From positions 1 through 5,875 of the forward strand of contig SKPR01000199.1 of the NCBI GenBank assembly GCA_007119455.1: a DNA stretch of 5,875 bases, read 5' to 3'. Origin of the DNA: Candidatus Brevefilum sp. Lineage in GTDB: Bacteria; Chloroflexota; Anaerolineae; Anaerolineales; Anaerolineaceae. Positions 1-5,875 of this stretch are shown here, in pieces. The notes below the pieces were generated by a model that worked only from the letters and a program-made list of their open reading frames with translations, did not search any database and was not told the origin of the DNA. Both the position numbers and the translations under genes were made by a program. Every line of letters starts with the position of its first letter. The first letter of the stretch is position 1.

Positions 1-425
1 ATGGCCAGACCTTGCCAGACCTGATCCAGGACCTTTTAATGGAAAATGCCCTGACCTTATGCCTGATCGAATTTGGACTTGATACGACAAAAAAAGAAAA
101 TCTAAAGTTAATTCAATCGGATGCGATCCAGCATAAAGAAATCAGCAAAAGGCCAGATGATCTGGAAACCTTTATCACTACAGCCTCACAATTTTTGGAG
201 AATAACGCATGTGATATCGGGTTTGGCTTATGCCTTATCCAAGAAAATGTAGTCAAGTTACACAAGATTTATGTCGATTCGCACCAAATCATTTCCGAAA
301 CCCGCAATTATGGCGGCCCCCCGGATTATGCAGCCCTCTGGGCACAAAACTCCGGGCTTGATTTTTTAAGACGCAACTTACAGAATACAATTAAGATTAA
401 AAAGGAGAATCATGAAACAAGCTGA
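1..425 (+). CDS. CinA C-terminal-domain-like protein, C-terminal part (5' end outside window)
   Basis: The frame is open to the left edge, so this is the tail of a longer gene; the in-frame TTG at 12 should not be taken as its start. About 140 residues are visible. The last 60 follow the end of the CinA/PncC amidase fold: a segment GADLGL-like (here ACDIGFGLCL), a strand that normally reads GTVW (here VVKLHKIYVD), then a turn and closing helix (YGGPPDYAALWAQNSGLDFLRR) matching the usual arginine-rich stretch and AALDLL helix. The AESCTGG serine motif expected near the beginning of this domain is not present (the corresponding stretch seems to be LTLCLIEFG), and the SGIAGP-type motif is also missing. 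In family terms CinA hydrolyses nicotinamide mononucleotide; I infer this copy is inactive as an amidase. An N-terminal MoaB/MogA-like domain, as in full CinA, may lie upstream. The gene overlaps the next one by 14 nt, suggesting translational coupling. The family assignment is moderate, as it rests on a pattern in a divergent fragment. Confidence 0.5.
   Translation, partial: GQTLPDLIQDLLMENALTLCLIEFGLDTTKKENLKLIQSDAIQHKEISKRPDDLETFITTASQFLENNACDIGFGLCLIQENVVKLHKIYVDSHQIISETRNYGGPPDYAALWAQNSGLDFLRRNLQNTIKIKKENHETS
403..407 (+). promoter_or_regulatory. Ribosome binding site of the deaminase-CYTH gene
   Basis: AGGAG lies 4 nt before the ATG at 412, inside the last codons of the upstream gene. 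It supports this ATG as the start and hence the 14-nt overlap between the two genes. Confidence 0.75.
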
Positions 426-2397
426 TTTAATTTTCCATAATGCATTAATCCTCACCATGGATGAAGCCTTTCATATTTACAATCCCGGTGCGCTCGCTGT
501 CAAAGGCGACCAGATTTTGGCTGTCGGAGAAGAAGATGAGCTTCTAAAAAATATCCAGGCCGACAACGTCATGGATTGTGAAGGCAAAATACTGATGCCC
601 GGGCTGATTAATGCCCATACCCACGTTCCCATGACCCTCCTGCGTGGATTGGCCGATGACCTCAGGCTTGACGTTTGGTTGATGGGTTATATGATGCCAG
701 TCGAGCGTGAATTTGTCACCCCCGAGTTTGTCAAACTCGGAACCAAACTGGCCTGCGCAGAAAGCATCCGCAGTGGCGTGACCACGTTTGTCGATATGTA
801 TTATTTTGAGGCAGCCATTGCTGAAGCCACGGCTGAAGCCGGCTTGCGCGCTGTCTTATCACAGTCGGTTTTGAAATTCCCTTCACCAGACGCGACCTAT
901 TATGAAGAATCCCTGACTGCTGCTGAAGATTTCATCAAAAACTGGATAGATCATCCCCTCATCGTCCCTTCGGTGGGACCGCATGCGGTTTATACCTGCA
1001 CCGATGAAATCCTCAAAGCCTGTTCAGAACTGGCGCAGAAGTATGATGTTCCTTTACACATCCACATTTCAGAAACGGCAGGCGAGGTCGAAAACCTCAG
1101 AGAAGAATACGGGATGCCCGTGGTTCCCTTTTTAAAGAAACGCGGGATATTCGATGCCAAGGTGATCGCAGCCCACTGCGTGCACATTGATGAGGGTGAA
1201 ATGCGGACGATCCAAAAGGCAGGTGCAGGTATTGCACACAATCCCTCATCAAACCTCAAACTGGCTTCAGGGTTTGCCAATGTCACCCGGATGCTCGAGT
1301 TGGACGTCAAAGTCGGGATTGGGACAGACGGGCCTGCATCGAATAACGATCTGGACATGATCGAAGAAATCAGGCTGGCATCAATGGTGGCTAAATGCGT
1401 CTCAGGCGATCCCACTGCGCTGCCTGCCCGTCAAACCCTGGCGATGGCTACCAGCGAAGGTGCCAAAGCCATCCACCTTGATCATATCACCGGGTCGCTT
1501 GTTCCCGGTAAACGGGCCGATCTGATCATATTGGGGATCGACAAACTCCACAACTCACCTAATTTCCAGCGCGATCCTGAAGGTATCTATTCCCAAATCA
1601 TCTACGCTGCCAAATCAACAGATATCAGTGATGTCATGGTCAATGGCCAGTGGCTAATGCGGGAACACGCCCTGCTGACTCTTGATGAAGATGAATTGAT
1701 TAAAGAAGCTCAGAAATACGCCCGGAAGATTGATACATTTCTCATCAAACGAGAACAATCCGTTCTCTCCAAGCTGATCGCAATCGGTGGCGCTATGGAA
1801 GAAGAAAGCTTCGAGGTCCAGGCCAAAGTCCTCATCAAAGACCCGGATGAGGTGATCGAAGCCCTCGATAAAGAGCAAATCGAAGTTGTTTACACCCGCC
1901 ATTACCATGAATATGATACATACTTCTTCTTTGATGATCCAGACCAGGGTCGCCTGCGATACCGTGAAGATGAGTTTATCAATAAAAAGGGTGAAGTCAC
2001 CAATGTGCGCGGACGTCTGACCCTGATAGGTGTGTCACGCAAACAGGCTTTTGACCATGATGTGATGCTTTCCCGCAGCCGTTATTTCGCACCGGCCACC
2101 CATTCTCTGCGGTTCTACAAGGAATACTTCAATCCCGATCGAGAAATTGATATCGAGAAAGATAGAAGAAGGTTCAAGATCCAATATAAAGGTGTGGATT
2201 TTTATATCAATATTGACACACTGATTGAACCCGATTTAGGTCATTTCCTTGAAGTCAAAAGCCGCACATGGAGTCGTGAGGATGCAGAGCTGAAATCCAG
2301 AATGATCGCTGAACTCATCGAGTATCTGGGTGTTTCATATGATAGGGCTGAAACACAGGATTATATCGAAATTGTTGAAGACTATTTGCGTGATTAG
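412..2397 (+). CDS. mtaD: MTA/SAH deaminase-like amidohydrolase fused to a C-terminal CYTH domain
   Basis: This 661-residue protein has two parts. Residues 1 to about 440 form a full amidohydrolase of the 5'-methylthioadenosine/S-adenosylhomocysteine deaminase type, which hydrolytically deaminates the adenine ring of these SAM by-products to the inosine forms in the cytoplasm. Visible elements are the N-terminal beta-sandwich, GLINAHTH with metal ligands H69 and H71, a Trp at 89 in the substrate loop, HISE with H218 and catalytic-type E221, H255 in AAHCVH, NPSSNLKLASG at 277-287, and GTDGPASNND with D306. The closing segment GSLVPGKRADLIIL (361-374) is typical. Residues about 465-657 are an added CYTH domain, described separately; ordinary MtaD proteins end near 430-450 residues. 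The start is set by AGGAG at 403 and by the standard opening (ADLIFHNALILTMDE). Related guanine, cytosine or triazine hydrolases share the fold, so the exact substrate is inferred. The gene overlaps its upstream neighbour and sits 19 nt before glgA, so it is probably part of one transcript. Confidence 0.88.
   Translation: MKQADLIFHNALILTMDEAFHIYNPGALAVKGDQILAVGEEDELLKNIQADNVMDCEGKILMPGLINAHTHVPMTLLRGLADDLRLDVWLMGYMMPVEREFVTPEFVKLGTKLACAESIRSGVTTFVDMYYFEAAIAEATAEAGLRAVLSQSVLKFPSPDATYYEESLTAAEDFIKNWIDHPLIVPSVGPHAVYTCTDEILKACSELAQKYDVPLHIHISETAGEVENLREEYGMPVVPFLKKRGIFDAKVIAAHCVHIDEGEMRTIQKAGAGIAHNPSSNLKLASGFANVTRMLELDVKVGIGTDGPASNNDLDMIEEIRLASMVAKCVSGDPTALPARQTLAMATSEGAKAIHLDHITGSLVPGKRADLIILGIDKLHNSPNFQRDPEGIYSQIIYAAKSTDISDVMVNGQWLMREHALLTLDEDELIKEAQKYARKIDTFLIKREQSVLSKLIAIGGAMEEESFEVQAKVLIKDPDEVIEALDKEQIEVVYTRHYHEYDTYFFFDDPDQGRLRYREDEFINKKGEVTNVRGRLTLIGVSRKQAFDHDVMLSRSRYFAPATHSLRFYKEYFNPDREIDIEKDRRRFKIQYKGVDFYINIDTLIEPDLGHFLEVKSRTWSREDAELKSRMIAELIEYLGVSYDRAETQDYIEIVEDYLRD
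1807..2382 (+). other. CYTH (triphosphate-tunnel) domain within the deaminase fusion protein
   Basis: Residues about 466-657 of the fusion show the CYTH order of elements: FEVQAKV (467-473) in place of the hallmark ExExK strand, a YDTYFFFDDPD stretch (501-511) matching the Y-D-x-Y-F-D-T-P signature, LRYRED (515-520) matching the LRxR strand, several basic residues between 543 and 592, the strand VDFYINIDTLIEPDLGHFLE (595-614), and EVKSRTWSREDAE, where the family usually has an E-x-E pair before a helix. CYTH proteins include class IV adenylate cyclases, thiamine triphosphatases and inorganic triphosphatases, all of which bind triphosphates in a beta-barrel tunnel. Here each acidic pair has one replacement: E468-x-Q470 and E614-x-K616. 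I infer that metal binding is altered and that the domain may bind a ligand rather than catalyse. The call is by pattern; a profile search or structure model would settle it. Confidence 0.78.
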
Positions 2398-2416
2398 AGA
2401 AGTGAAGAAAGAAAAA

Positions 2417-3880
2417 ATGACCATAAATGTCCTGTTCCTTGCTGCCGAAGCTGAACCATTCATCAAAGTCGGTGGACTGGGCGATGTGGCTGGTGCTTTA
2501 CCCATCGCCATTAACCGGCTGTCAAACCAGCTTGATTCCTCTCCAAAGGTTGATATACGGATGGTAATACCCTTCCATTTCGCCATCAAACAACGGGGGT
2601 TCAAACCGAAACTGATTGGCGAATTCGGAGTCCACAACCGGAAAGGCATTGTGAAATGCCAGGTCTATCATGATGATCATCTGGGTATCCCGGTTTATCT
2701 GCTGGATGGTGAACCAGTTGATGAGAAATCCCCGGTTTACGCCCCTGACCCTATCCTTGATGGTTACAAATTTGTTTTTTTCTCCATGGCAGCTCTGGGA
2801 TTGCCAACTTTTTTAGATTGGCGTATGGACATTCTTCATGGTAACGACTGGCATACTGCAGCAGCTATTTATGCGCTGAAAAACTTTGACATGCCACCCG
2901 TGCACTTGTCCGGAGCAAAGACTGTCCACACCCTGCACAATTTACCTTATATGGGGTTTGGCGTGCAGCAGGCTTTAATGGATTATGGCCTTCCACCATC
3001 CAGGAATCCGCTCCTGCCCGAGTGGGCCCGCCATACGCCTTTACCGCTGGGATTATTACACGCCAATCAGATCGTGGCCGTTTCACCCCATTACGCGGAA
3101 GAAATTCTCACGCCTGAATTTGGCTGCGGGTTGGAAGACTTTTTGCAAACTCGCACAAGTGCCCTGAAAGGCATATTGAATGGTCTTGATACAGAAACCT
3201 GGAACCCGGAAACGGATTCTGAAATTATTCAAAACTTTTCTATATCTAACATTGTTCTCCGAACAAAAAACAAACATCATTTACAGCAAAAGTTCGACCT
3301 GCTGGTTTCTGAAGAGACCCCACTTTTGACCCTGATCAGCAGGATGGACCCGCAAAAAGGTATTGATATCGTATTAAGAGGACTACAATATTGTCAGGAT
3401 CTTCCCTGGCAGATGATCATCCTCGGCACAGGAGACCCATCCGTTGAAAAAATGGCCCGAGAACTGGAAAGCACATACCCGGATCGGGTACGGACTGTGA
3501 TTGATTTCGATAATCAACTGGCTCACCAGCTATATGCCGGAGCTGATATGTTTATGATGCCTTCACGATATGAGCCCTGCGGCTTATCTCAAATGATCGC
3601 CATGCGTTATGGATGTATTCCAATCGCCAGGGCCACTGGTGGCCTGGTCGATACAATCGAGCATATTTCCCATCGGATTAACGGCGGTACTGGATTTCTC
3701 TTTGACAAACCCTATCCCTCGACCTTTGCGCAAACACTCAGACGGGCAATTCGCCTTTACCAGAGGCCTGCCTCATGGCGAAAAATCCAAATCAATGGAA
3801 TGCAAACCGACTTCTCATGGGAAAAGTCGGCCCAGGAATATATTGATACCTATCAACACCTGGTCCAGGAACAGCAATAA
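2417..3880 (+). CDS. glgA: Glycogen synthase (ADP-glucose type, GT5)
   Basis: This 487-residue GT-B glycosyltransferase transfers glucose from ADP-glucose to the non-reducing end of a growing alpha-1,4-glucan in the cytoplasm. The Rossmann-like N-terminal domain opens with LFLAAEAEPFIKVGGLGDV, whose KVGG (17-20) is the sugar-nucleotide motif; it continues with DILHGNDWHT (138-147) and HTLHNLPYMG (171-180). The C-terminal domain has SRMDPQKG (308-315, Arg309 and Lys314 for the phosphates) and RYEPCGLSQ with catalytic-type Glu386. Length is normal for the family. The NFLKgG motif common in proteobacterial GlgA is replaced by PLPLGLLHANQIVAVSP, a form I associate with Chloroflexota. The frame stays open 87 nt back into the preceding gene, but the ATG at 2417 places the first strand correctly; an in-frame GTG at 2402 would add five residues. 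Only a weak purine-rich stretch (GAAGAAAG) precedes the ATG. It lies 19 nt after the deaminase fusion and 23 nt before malQ, consistent with a shared transcript. Confidence 0.93.
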   Translation: MTINVLFLAAEAEPFIKVGGLGDVAGALPIAINRLSNQLDSSPKVDIRMVIPFHFAIKQRGFKPKLIGEFGVHNRKGIVKCQVYHDDHLGIPVYLLDGEPVDEKSPVYAPDPILDGYKFVFFSMAALGLPTFLDWRMDILHGNDWHTAAAIYALKNFDMPPVHLSGAKTVHTLHNLPYMGFGVQQALMDYGLPPSRNPLLPEWARHTPLPLGLLHANQIVAVSPHYAEEILTPEFGCGLEDFLQTRTSALKGILNGLDTETWNPETDSEIIQNFSISNIVLRTKNKHHLQQKFDLLVSEETPLLTLISRMDPQKGIDIVLRGLQYCQDLPWQMIILGTGDPSVEKMARELESTYPDRVRTVIDFDNQLAHQLYAGADMFMMPSRYEPCGLSQMIAMRYGCIPIARATGGLVDTIEHISHRINGGTGFLFDKPYPSTFAQTLRRAIRLYQRPASWRKIQINGMQTDFSWEKSAQEYIDTYQHLVQEQQ

Positions 3881-3891
3881 CCAGATGACCT

Positions 3892-3897
3892 GAGGAG
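3892..3897 (+). promoter_or_regulatory. Ribosome binding site of malQ
   Basis: GAGGAG ends 6 nt before the ATG at 3904, within the 23-nt gap after glgA. It is the strongest Shine-Dalgarno sequence seen in the window and fixes the malQ start. Confidence 0.8.
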
Positions 3898-3903
3898 CAA
3901 CTT

Positions 3904-5463
3904 ATGGAACAAACACGTGCATCGGGCATTCTACTCCACCCAACCAGCCTTCCCGGGCCTGACGGCATAGGCGATTTAGGCCCTGAGGCCTATAAATGGA
4001 TCGATTTTCTAAAGAAAACAGGCTGTCAATTCTGGCAGGTGCTCCCCTTAGGTCCTACGGGCTATGGCGATTCACCCTACCAGTGTTTTTCGGCTTTTGC
4101 CGGTAATCCTTACCTGATCAACGCGACAATTTTGCTGGATCAGGGCCTTCTCACAAAAAGCGACCTGAATGACAGGCCTGAGTTTCCACTGATAAAGGTC
4201 GATTATGGGCCGGTAATCAATTGGAAGAAGAAGCTTCTCCGCAGATCCTATGATCATTATCGATCTGGGAATCAAAAGAGTTTTGACGATCAGTTCACAA
4301 GTTTCAAAAGAGCTGAAAAAGAATGGTTAGAGCCCTTTGCCATATTTATGGCTATCAAAGAGCAGCATGGCGGGGTTGCCTGGAGTGAGTGGCCAGAACC
4401 ACTCAGAAAACGAGACCCGCAGACGCTGAAATCTTTCCAAAAAGAATTCGATGAAGAAATTGAATTTCAGTCCTATCTCCAGTTTTTGTTCCATCGCCAA
4501 TGGGAAATGCTCCGGAAATACGCCCGAGATAAGGGTGTCCGGATCATCGGAGATATCCCCATTTTTGTGGCTTATGATAGCTCGGATGTTTGGGTTCATA
4601 AAAATTTGTTTTACCTGGATGATGAAGGCCTGCCCGAAGTCGTGGCAGGTGTCCCCCCTGATTATTTTTCTGAAACCGGTCAGTTATGGGGCAACCCCCT
4701 ATATAACTGGGAAATCCACAAGCAAACGGGTTATAAATGGTGGCTCAACCGGTTTAAAAAAGTTTTAGATCAGGTAGACATCGTCAGGCTGGATCACTTT
4801 CGCGGTTTTGAGGCGTACTGGGAAGTTCCCTATGGCAATGAAACCGCCGTAGAGGGACACTGGGTCAAAGGTCCAGGGCATGATTTCCTCCGGGCTGTGA
4901 AAACCGAATTGGGAGAATTACCCATTATCGCTGAAGATTTGGGCGTGATCACTGAAGGGGTTGTAGAAATGCGCGACACCTTCAACTTGCCTGGCATGAA
5001 GATCCTACAATTTGCTTTTGCAGCAGATCCTGAGGATGACTTTTTACCGCACAACTACCCGGTTAATTGTGTCGCCTATACCGGCACGCATGACAATAAC
5101 ACAACCTGTGGCTGGTATGAAACTGCTCCAGAACGTGAAAAAGATTTTTGCCGCCGTTATCTGGCACGCCCAGGTCACGACATTGCCTGGTCAATGATCC
5201 GAGTCCTCTGGCGATCTGTCGCAGCCTGGGTATTGGCACCTCTACAGGATTTTCTCAGCCTTGGTGAAGAAGCCCGGATGAATTATCCCGGGAACCCATC
5301 GGGAAATTGGGACTGGCGTATGCACCCGGATGCCATTGACGGAGGCCTCATCCAACGTCTATACGACACCAACTTCCTGTATGGCCGCCTGCCCAAGGAA
5401 CAACGAGAGGCCATCCATCAAGCTGTTATGGAAGAAATGGATGGACGGGTTATGCCGCACTGA
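3904..5463 (+). CDS. malQ: 4-alpha-glucanotransferase (amylomaltase, GH77)
   Basis: This 519-residue protein is a complete GH77 enzyme that cuts alpha-1,4-glucan chains and transfers the piece to another glucan or glucose in the cytoplasm. The N-terminus reads SGILLHPTSLPG (7-18), followed by WQVLPLGPTGYGDSPYQ (44-60), both diagnostic. Further marks are DIPIFVAYDSSDVW (near 217-230), the active-site loop GVPPDYFSETGQLWGNPLY (249-267), RLDHFRGF with nucleophile Asp297, AEDLG with acid/base Glu344, GTHDNNT with transition-state Asp397, and the C-terminal EEARMNYPGNPSGNW (455-469). All three catalytic carboxylates are present and length is normal. The ATG is set by GAGGAG just upstream. Placed directly after glgA, it suits storage-glucan turnover: MalQ recycles short maltooligosaccharides into chains long enough for phosphorylase or for GlgA extension. 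Its last 14 nt overlap the end of the converging transporter gene, leaving no room for a terminator between them. Confidence 0.96.
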   Translation: MEQTRASGILLHPTSLPGPDGIGDLGPEAYKWIDFLKKTGCQFWQVLPLGPTGYGDSPYQCFSAFAGNPYLINATILLDQGLLTKSDLNDRPEFPLIKVDYGPVINWKKKLLRRSYDHYRSGNQKSFDDQFTSFKRAEKEWLEPFAIFMAIKEQHGGVAWSEWPEPLRKRDPQTLKSFQKEFDEEIEFQSYLQFLFHRQWEMLRKYARDKGVRIIGDIPIFVAYDSSDVWVHKNLFYLDDEGLPEVVAGVPPDYFSETGQLWGNPLYNWEIHKQTGYKWWLNRFKKVLDQVDIVRLDHFRGFEAYWEVPYGNETAVEGHWVKGPGHDFLRAVKTELGELPIIAEDLGVITEGVVEMRDTFNLPGMKILQFAFAADPEDDFLPHNYPVNCVAYTGTHDNNTTCGWYETAPEREKDFCRRYLARPGHDIAWSMIRVLWRSVAAWVLAPLQDFLSLGEEARMNYPGNPSGNWDWRMHPDAIDGGLIQRLYDTNFLYGRLPKEQREAIHQAVMEEMDGRVMPH

Positions 5464-5875
5464 CCCGCTTCAACCTGTCCACTGATCCAATCACAATCCC
5501 CACAAGGATCAAGATTGCCCCAACACCCTCAATGGATGTGGGGCTTTCTCTTAAGAAAATCAAAGCCAGAATAATCGTTCCGATGGGCTCACCCAGCAAC
5601 GTGAGAGAGACATAAGCCGCCGAGATATACTTCAAGGACCAGTTAAACAAAGAATGTCCCAGTAGTTGAGGAATAATCCCTAAAGCAAGCAGCCAGAGGT
5701 ATGTTTCACCAGAATAACCCAGGACCGGTTCAGCCCTGATAAACACAGCAACAGATAAAATCAACGCTGCCACTCCATAAACCAGCGCGACATAAGTTAA
5801 GGTATTGAGTTGTTTACGTAACTGGCGACCGATTAACATATATCCGGCTGCCATCCAGGCACCAAAAAGTGCCAG
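5450..5875 (-). CDS. EamA/DMT-superfamily transporter, C-terminal half (5' end outside window)
   Basis: The frame reads leftward from the right edge, where it is still open, to a TAA at 5452-5450. About 141 residues are visible, and the Met at 5854 is internal rather than a start, because the upstream codons (LALFGAW) complete a membrane helix. Five hydrophobic segments are seen: the one at the edge (LALFGAWMAAGYMLIG), then helices around LTYVALVYGVAALILSVAVF, YLWLLALGIIPQLLGHSLFN, YVSLTLLGEPIGTIILALIF and VGAILILVGIVIGSV. The order, and in particular LLGEPIGTIILALIFLRE before the last helix, is the classic second EamA repeat of ten-helix drug/metabolite transporters in the inner membrane. 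A short basic tail (DRLKRVSAA) follows, consistent with a cytoplasmic C-terminus. The substrate cannot be told from sequence. The gene converges on malQ with a 14-nt overlap of coding ends and is not part of that operon. Confidence 0.9.
   Translation of the reverse strand: MALFGAWMAAGYMLIGRQLRKQLNTLTYVALVYGVAALILSVAVFIRAEPVLGYSGETYLWLLALGIIPQLLGHSLFNWSLKYISAAYVSLTLLGEPIGTIILALIFLRESPTSIEGVGAILILVGIVIGSVDRLKRVSAA

Noticed and set aside
1..24. ATG at the first base of the window as a gene start.
   Set aside because: That frame meets a TGA at 22-24 after seven codons; the real coding frame is the one beginning at position 3.
722..740. Perfect 8-bp inverted repeat (CCGAGTTT, 3-nt loop, AAACTCGG).
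   Set aside because: It sits inside the deaminase coding region, encodes an ordinary PEFVKLG segment and has no following T-run, so it is not a credible terminator. A chance origin is likely.
990..1415. Long open frame on the minus strand opposite the deaminase domain.
   Set aside because: Its translation has no recognisable domain, and the plus strand there carries conserved catalytic motifs of the amidohydrolase, so it is a shadow frame.
2330..2416. N-terminal extension of GlgA from an ATG inside the upstream gene.
   Set aside because: The 29 extra residues have no counterpart in the family and overlap the conserved-frame end of the CYTH domain; the GlgA fold begins at the ATG at 2417.
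3627..3647. GC-rich palindromic stretch (CCAGG...CCTGG around GGCCACTGGTGGCC).
   Set aside because: It encodes the conserved ARATGGLVDT segment of GlgA, the inner loop is only 2 nt, and no T-run follows; codon usage for Ala, Thr and Gly explains it.
4327..4599. Open minus-strand frame opposite malQ.
   Set aside because: It has no family signature and lies fully under conserved GH77 sequence.

Overview
The window is a compact bacterial stretch with four plus-strand genes packed head to tail and a fifth, minus-strand gene converging on them from the right. Coding density is almost complete: the plus-strand junctions are a 14-nt overlap, a 19-nt gap and a 23-nt gap, and the convergent junction overlaps by 14 nt. 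No RNA gene, mobile element, CRISPR array or non-coding stretch longer than about 25 nt was seen. Base composition looks moderate (around half GC by eye) and uniform. The style of the GlgA protein and the deaminase-CYTH fusion fit a Chloroflexota bacterium of the Anaerolineae type. This assignment is from memory of family style, not from a search.

Layout. (1) At the left edge is the C-terminal part of a protein resembling the CinA C-terminal (NMN amidase) domain but lacking its signature motifs. (2) Positions 412-2397 encode a 661-residue two-domain protein: a complete amidohydrolase of the methylthioadenosine/S-adenosylhomocysteine deaminase (MtaD) type fused to a C-terminal CYTH (triphosphate-tunnel) domain. 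(3) Positions 2417-3880 encode an ADP-glucose-type glycogen synthase, GlgA. (4) Positions 3904-5463 encode 4-alpha-glucanotransferase MalQ (GH77). (5) On the minus strand, 5450 to the right edge, is the C-terminal half of an EamA/DMT-family membrane transporter.

How they fit together. glgA and malQ form a plausible alpha-glucan module: GlgA extends linear alpha-1,4 chains from ADP-glucose and MalQ redistributes maltooligosaccharide chains. The deaminase fusion acts on purine by-products of S-adenosylmethionine use. Its tight spacing to glgA suggests co-transcription rather than a shared pathway. No promoter could be identified, so the plus-strand operon probably starts upstream of the window.

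The point most worth a second look is the MtaD-CYTH fusion. Its deaminase metal and catalytic residues appear intact, while the two paired-glutamate motifs expected in a catalytic CYTH domain each carry one substitution (ExQxK and ExK). This suggests a repurposed, possibly ligand-sensing CYTH domain. The other genes look ordinary.
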